A DNA stretch of 16,757 nucleotides. It comes from Bacteroidales bacterium UBA2939 (GTDB lineage: Bacteria > Bacteroidota > Bacteroidia > Bacteroidales > P3). The stretch is taken from NCBI GenBank assembly GCA_002349055.1, contig DECD01000030.1:22079-38835 (forward strand). Direction: 5' to 3'. Below, piece by piece: positions 14,239 through 16,757 of this stretch. Position 1 is the first letter of the stretch, and the number at the start of each line of letters is the position of its first letter. The notes beneath the pieces are model-generated. The model worked only from the letters and a program-made list of their open reading frames with translations, had not been told where the DNA came from and did no database searches. The position numbers and the translations under genes are program-made.

Positions 14239-15732
14239 ATGATGAAACAGACGGCACTATTCCTATTGACCTTGCTGGTGGCTGGGACGGCCACGGCGCA
14301 GGTGGATCGCAGCGCTTTCGAGAAGCAGCGGCAGCAGATGCGCGAACAATTCAACCGCGAGAAAGGGCAGATGCGGAAGCAATACGACAACGCGCGGAAG
14401 AAAGCCGAGACGGAGTATGCGGCATTCCGCCAGAAGGCCAACGAGGAATATGCCGCCGCCCTACAGCGGGCGTGGACGCAGATGGGCGTGGAACCCGCGG
14501 TGCCAAAGCCCAAGGAACCGGAACCGCCAAGGCCACCGAAACCGCCGGTGGACAAGCTGCCCACCACCCAGCCGCTGCCGCAAGGCGAGGTGGCACCGCC
14601 CGCCAAACTCGACCCCGTGCCCCTGCCCGCCATCCCCGAGGCAGAGCCTGCGGCGCCGACAATGCAATTCGCTTTTTTCGGCACCACCTGCGACGTACAC
14701 ACCGACATCAACGGGCTGCGCTTCAAGCTGCCGTCGCTAGAGGAGAAGAGCATCGCCGCGGCATGGAAACAGCTGTCACAGAAGAAATACGACGGCCTGC
14801 TGCACGACTGCATAGAGCAACGCGAGGCGATGCACCTCTCCGACTGGGGCTACCTGTGCCTGCTGGGACGCATGAGCGAGCAGCTGCTAGGCAAAGGCAG
14901 CAACGAGGCCGTACTGTTACAGATGTACCTGTTGACACAGTCGGGCTACCGCGTGCGTATAGCCCGCTCCGACGGACAACTGGTGCTACTCATGCCCTTC
15001 AACCACACCATCTACAAATACTCTTTCGTCACCCTCGACGGCATCAGACACTATGTGCTTGCGCCGCCCAAGAGTCGCAAGATAGAGGTGTGCGATGTGG
15101 ACTTTCCACGCGAACAGGTGGCCAATATCATGATGCGGCAGTTGCCGACCTTCGACGGAACCAAAAAGAGGAAGCGCACGCTGCAAGGCGAGAAATTCGG
15201 CACGATGAAGGCCACTGTGGAGGTGGACGAGCGGCTGATAGACTTCCTGAACGATTATCCGTTGAGCGACGCCTGGGAATACTACGCCCTGACGGGCTTG
15301 AGCGACGGCGTGAAGGCGACACTCTACCCAGCCCTGAGAAGCCAGATTGAGGGCAAGAGCAAGAAGAAGGCCGCCATGATGCTGCTCGACTTTGTGCAGA
15401 CGGCTTTCGACTATGCCACCGACAACGAGCAGTTCGGATACGAACGTCCCTTGTTCGGCGACGAGAGCATCTTCTATCCCAAAAACGACTGCGAGGACCG
15501 CAGCATCTTCTACGCCATCCTGGTGCGCGACCTGATAGGATTGGATGTGGTGCTGGTGCACTGGCCCGGCCACTTGGCTACAGCGGTGGCTTTTCCCGAG
15601 GAGGTGGACGGCGACTATTTCACCGTCGACGGCCGCCACTATACGGTGTGCGACCCCACCTATATCGGTGCTGATATAGGTCAGACAATGCCCATGTTCG
15701 AGAATGAGAGTGCCAAGCTGATCAAGTTATGA
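14239..15732 (+). CDS. Secreted protein with coiled coil, Pro-rich linker and transglutaminase-like domain
   Basis: 497 residues from the ATG at 14239; the next codon is also ATG. An in-frame ATG at 14110 lies inside the ATPase gene and would bury the signal peptide. MMKQTALFLLTLLVAGTATAQ is a Sec signal. Residues 24-80 are a charged coiled coil (FEKQRQQMREQFNREKGQMR, KKAETEYAAFRQKANEEYAA). Residues 84-140 are a Pro/Glu/Lys-rich linker. The C-terminal part has a transglutaminase/cysteine-protease-like triad: Cys418 in NDCEDRSIFYAILV, His445 in WPGHLATAV, and Asp472 in YTVCDPTYIG. The likely location is periplasm or outside; hydrolase, amidase or noncatalytic roles are all possible. Its stop overlaps the next start by four bases (ATGA), so the two form a coupled pair. 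Confidence 0.82.
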   Translation: MMKQTALFLLTLLVAGTATAQVDRSAFEKQRQQMREQFNREKGQMRKQYDNARKKAETEYAAFRQKANEEYAAALQRAWTQMGVEPAVPKPKEPEPPRPPKPPVDKLPTTQPLPQGEVAPPAKLDPVPLPAIPEAEPAAPTMQFAFFGTTCDVHTDINGLRFKLPSLEEKSIAAAWKQLSQKKYDGLLHDCIEQREAMHLSDWGYLCLLGRMSEQLLGKGSNEAVLLQMYLLTQSGYRVRIARSDGQLVLLMPFNHTIYKYSFVTLDGIRHYVLAPPKSRKIEVCDVDFPREQVANIMMRQLPTFDGTKKRKRTLQGEKFGTMKATVEVDERLIDFLNDYPLSDAWEYYALTGLSDGVKATLYPALRSQIEGKSKKKAAMMLLDFVQTAFDYATDNEQFGYERPLFGDESIFYPKNDCEDRSIFYAILVRDLIGLDVVLVHWPGHLATAVAFPEEVDGDYFTVDGRHYTVCDPTYIGADIGQTMPMFENESAKLIKL

Positions 15733-16298
15733 GAAGGTGGTGGATAGCGACGATGACATTGCTGCTGTTTGCATCCTGTCACAACAACGACAAACAGCAG
15801 CCAGTGGAAGACAGTACCCCTGCCGAGGTGCCGCCCGTGACCGTTGTGGACACCGCGCCGACAGAACCCACCGTCAAGACCTCCCCGGAGCTCAAACCCA
15901 TCATTCTCACCCCTGAAGAGGAGACTCCTGAGGAAACCAATCTGCGCCTGTTCAAGAAAAAGCAGAGAACCATCTACAACCCCACGCTAATGGTCGGCGA
16001 ATGGGTGAACGGCTCCAGACACATGGAATTCACCGCCGACGGTGGCGGAAGCCATTGGGACACCGACGAGGATATACGGAAAGAAGAGGCCCAAAAATTC
16101 CATTGGACGATGGACAGTAATTTACTGACTTTCGAGCACCCGATGACTTTAGGGGGTGTGGTGATACGCATGTTTCTGGTCACCTTTGTAGACGACGAGA
16201 CGCTGGCGTATCGCGATGCCTACGACAGGTCTTTCATGTGGGAAAAGGCACCCCAAAAACAAGGGAAGAACGGGTTGGCACCTGTTCCAAAACAATAA
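15729..16298 (+). CDS. Lipoprotein with lipocalin-like C-terminal domain
   Basis: 189 residues, starting in the previous stop (ATGA). The signal peptide MRRWWIATMTLLLFASC has a good lipobox (FASC, Cys17). A low-complexity Pro/Thr/Glu linker covers about 20-75 (ending ILTPEEETPEETN). Residues 85-180 look like a small beta-barrel of the lipocalin-like type: MVGEWVNGSRHMEFTADGGG, FHWTMDSNLLTFEHP, FVDDETLAYRD, FMWEKA. The GEW opening and the alternating strands match lipocalin-like domains common in Bacteroidota lipoproteins. With the upstream transglutaminase-like protein it may form an envelope pair. Specific function unknown. No clear terminator follows. Confidence 0.75.
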   Translation: MRRWWIATMTLLLFASCHNNDKQQPVEDSTPAEVPPVTVVDTAPTEPTVKTSPELKPIILTPEEETPEETNLRLFKKKQRTIYNPTLMVGEWVNGSRHMEFTADGGGSHWDTDEDIRKEEAQKFHWTMDSNLLTFEHPMTLGGVVIRMFLVTFVDDETLAYRDAYDRSFMWEKAPQKQGKNGLAPVPKQ

Positions 16299-16328
16299 TT
16301 AGTTATTTGACGACCAATTAACGATTCT

Positions 16329-16348
16329 TTTTCCAATCTTTTCCAATC
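16329..16348. repeat. 10-bp direct repeat, 2 units
   Basis: TTTTCCAATC occurs twice in tandem at 16329-16338 and 16339-16348. Confidence 0.8.
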
Positions 16349-16474
16349 TGCCGGAGCTTAAATAGACATCGATTTTCGGATTAATAGAAATTTGGCACCT
16401 GCACCTTCAACCTTTTCAGGAAAACTGTCAACCATCTCAGTAAAAGTCGCACCTTTTGCATATCCCTTTTTTGA

Positions 16475-16499
16475 ACTGTAACACTGTAACGCTGTAACG
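16475..16499. repeat. 8-bp tandem repeat, 3 units (CTGTAACR)
   Basis: CTGTAAC occurs at 16476-16482, 16484-16490 and 16492-16498, separated by single bases A and G. Confidence 0.85.
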
Positions 16500-16550
16500 C
16501 AGACAGGTATGCACTCTGCCTACAAAACCACGCAACAGCTTCATAGAGAA

Positions 16551-16564
16551 ATAATTAATAATTA
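16551..16564. repeat. Heptamer repeat ATAATTA, 2 units
   Basis: ATAATTA repeats exactly at 16551-16557 and 16558-16564, directly outside the left arm of the inverted repeat. Confidence 0.6.
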
Positions 16565-16567
16565 AAA

Positions 16568-16714
16568 TCCATCGGTCATCAATCCATCAACTATAAAAAA
16601 GATATCAATCACTCCTTTATATACCGTATAACTAATTAATAATTAATAATATATATAAATAATGGAGAATTTGGTACCCCTCAAAAAACAACTGATGGAT
16701 TGATGACTGATGGA
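16568..16714. repeat. 22-bp inverted repeat flanking about 103 bases (MITE-like or large stem)
   Basis: Left arm 16568-16589 (starts TCCATCGGTCATC) and right arm 16693-16714 (starts TGATGGATTGATG) are reverse complements at 21 of 22 positions, the exception being G against T. Each arm is itself built of heptads: TGATGGA, TTGATGA, CTGATGG. The interior is AT-rich and non-coding. Confidence 0.75.
16633..16650. repeat. Heptamer repeat TAATTAA, 2.5 units
   Basis: TAATTAA at 16633-16639 and 16640-16646, then TAAT, inside the inverted repeat. Confidence 0.6.
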
Positions 16715-16757
16715 AATTGTAAATTAGCAATCACCTAAAAGGCAAATAGACAATAAA

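Larger units (their letters stand above)
16299..16757. other. Gene-free AT-rich region with short-period repeats
   Basis: 459 bases to the window edge with no credible coding frame, no clear promoter and no standard terminator. It contains tandem repeats of period 10, 8 and 7 and one 22-bp inverted repeat, annotated separately. Confidence 0.8.

Noticed and set aside
14067..14813. A 248-residue - strand frame rich in Cys, Ser and Gly
   Set aside because: Shadow of the Pro-rich linker of the + strand protein, crossing two real genes.
16393..16460. A regulatory inverted repeat around the GGCACCTGCACC and GTCGCACC motifs
   Set aside because: The similarity is short and the pairing is not convincing.

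Overview
The window reads as a chromosomal segment from a member of the Bacteroidota, most likely an uncultured gut-type Bacteroidales. The evidence is: TAnnTTTG (-7) promoter elements with TTTG about 20 bases upstream; two C10 (streptopain-like) peptidases ending in type IX secretion (T9SS) sorting domains; SPII lipoproteins with carboxypeptidase-regulatory and FN3-like domains; a DUF234-type ATPase; and A-rich, Shine-Dalgarno-poor start regions. All genes I accept are on the + strand. Most have GC-rich, C-ending codons. The stretch from about 11340 to 12530 is visibly AT-rich and looks like acquired DNA.

Layout. (1) 1-306: the 3' end of atpG (F1 ATPase gamma) with a strong terminator. (2) 314-5932: two tandem paralogous secreted cysteine peptidases, then an MFS permease, packed closely enough to be one transcription unit. 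(3) 5953-6745: a palindromic repeat, then a hicB-hicA toxin-antitoxin pair with a near-perfect 25-bp palindrome over its promoter, then a terminator. (4) 6743-7016: a canonical promoter driving an apparently untranslated, highly folded RNA with a large asymmetric bubble. It resembles 6S RNA in architecture and is my best candidate for an unannotated element. (5) 7071-11686: a four-gene envelope operon with two LPP20-like secreted proteins, a small regulatory-domain lipoprotein, and a 924-residue lipoprotein with six FN3-like repeats and a DUF1566/C-lectin-like tip. (6) 11687-14224: an AT-rich region with one orphan membrane-anchored protein, a gene remnant, and a DUF234 ATPase/nuclease-like protein with repeated promoter-region motifs. 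(7) 14239-16298: a secreted coiled-coil/transglutaminase-like protein overlapped by a lipoprotein gene. (8) 16299-16757: gene-free DNA full of short-period repeats and a 22-bp inverted repeat.

The most unusual recurring signal is a family of heptanucleotide tandem repeats. Three separate tracts each hold exactly four 7-bp units. Two lie at equivalent points inside the T9SS sorting domains of the two peptidases, and one spans the stop codon of the second peptidase. More heptad repeats occur in the terminal gene-free region. Because 7 is not a multiple of 3, gain or loss of a unit inside the peptidase genes would shift the frame just before the secretion signal.
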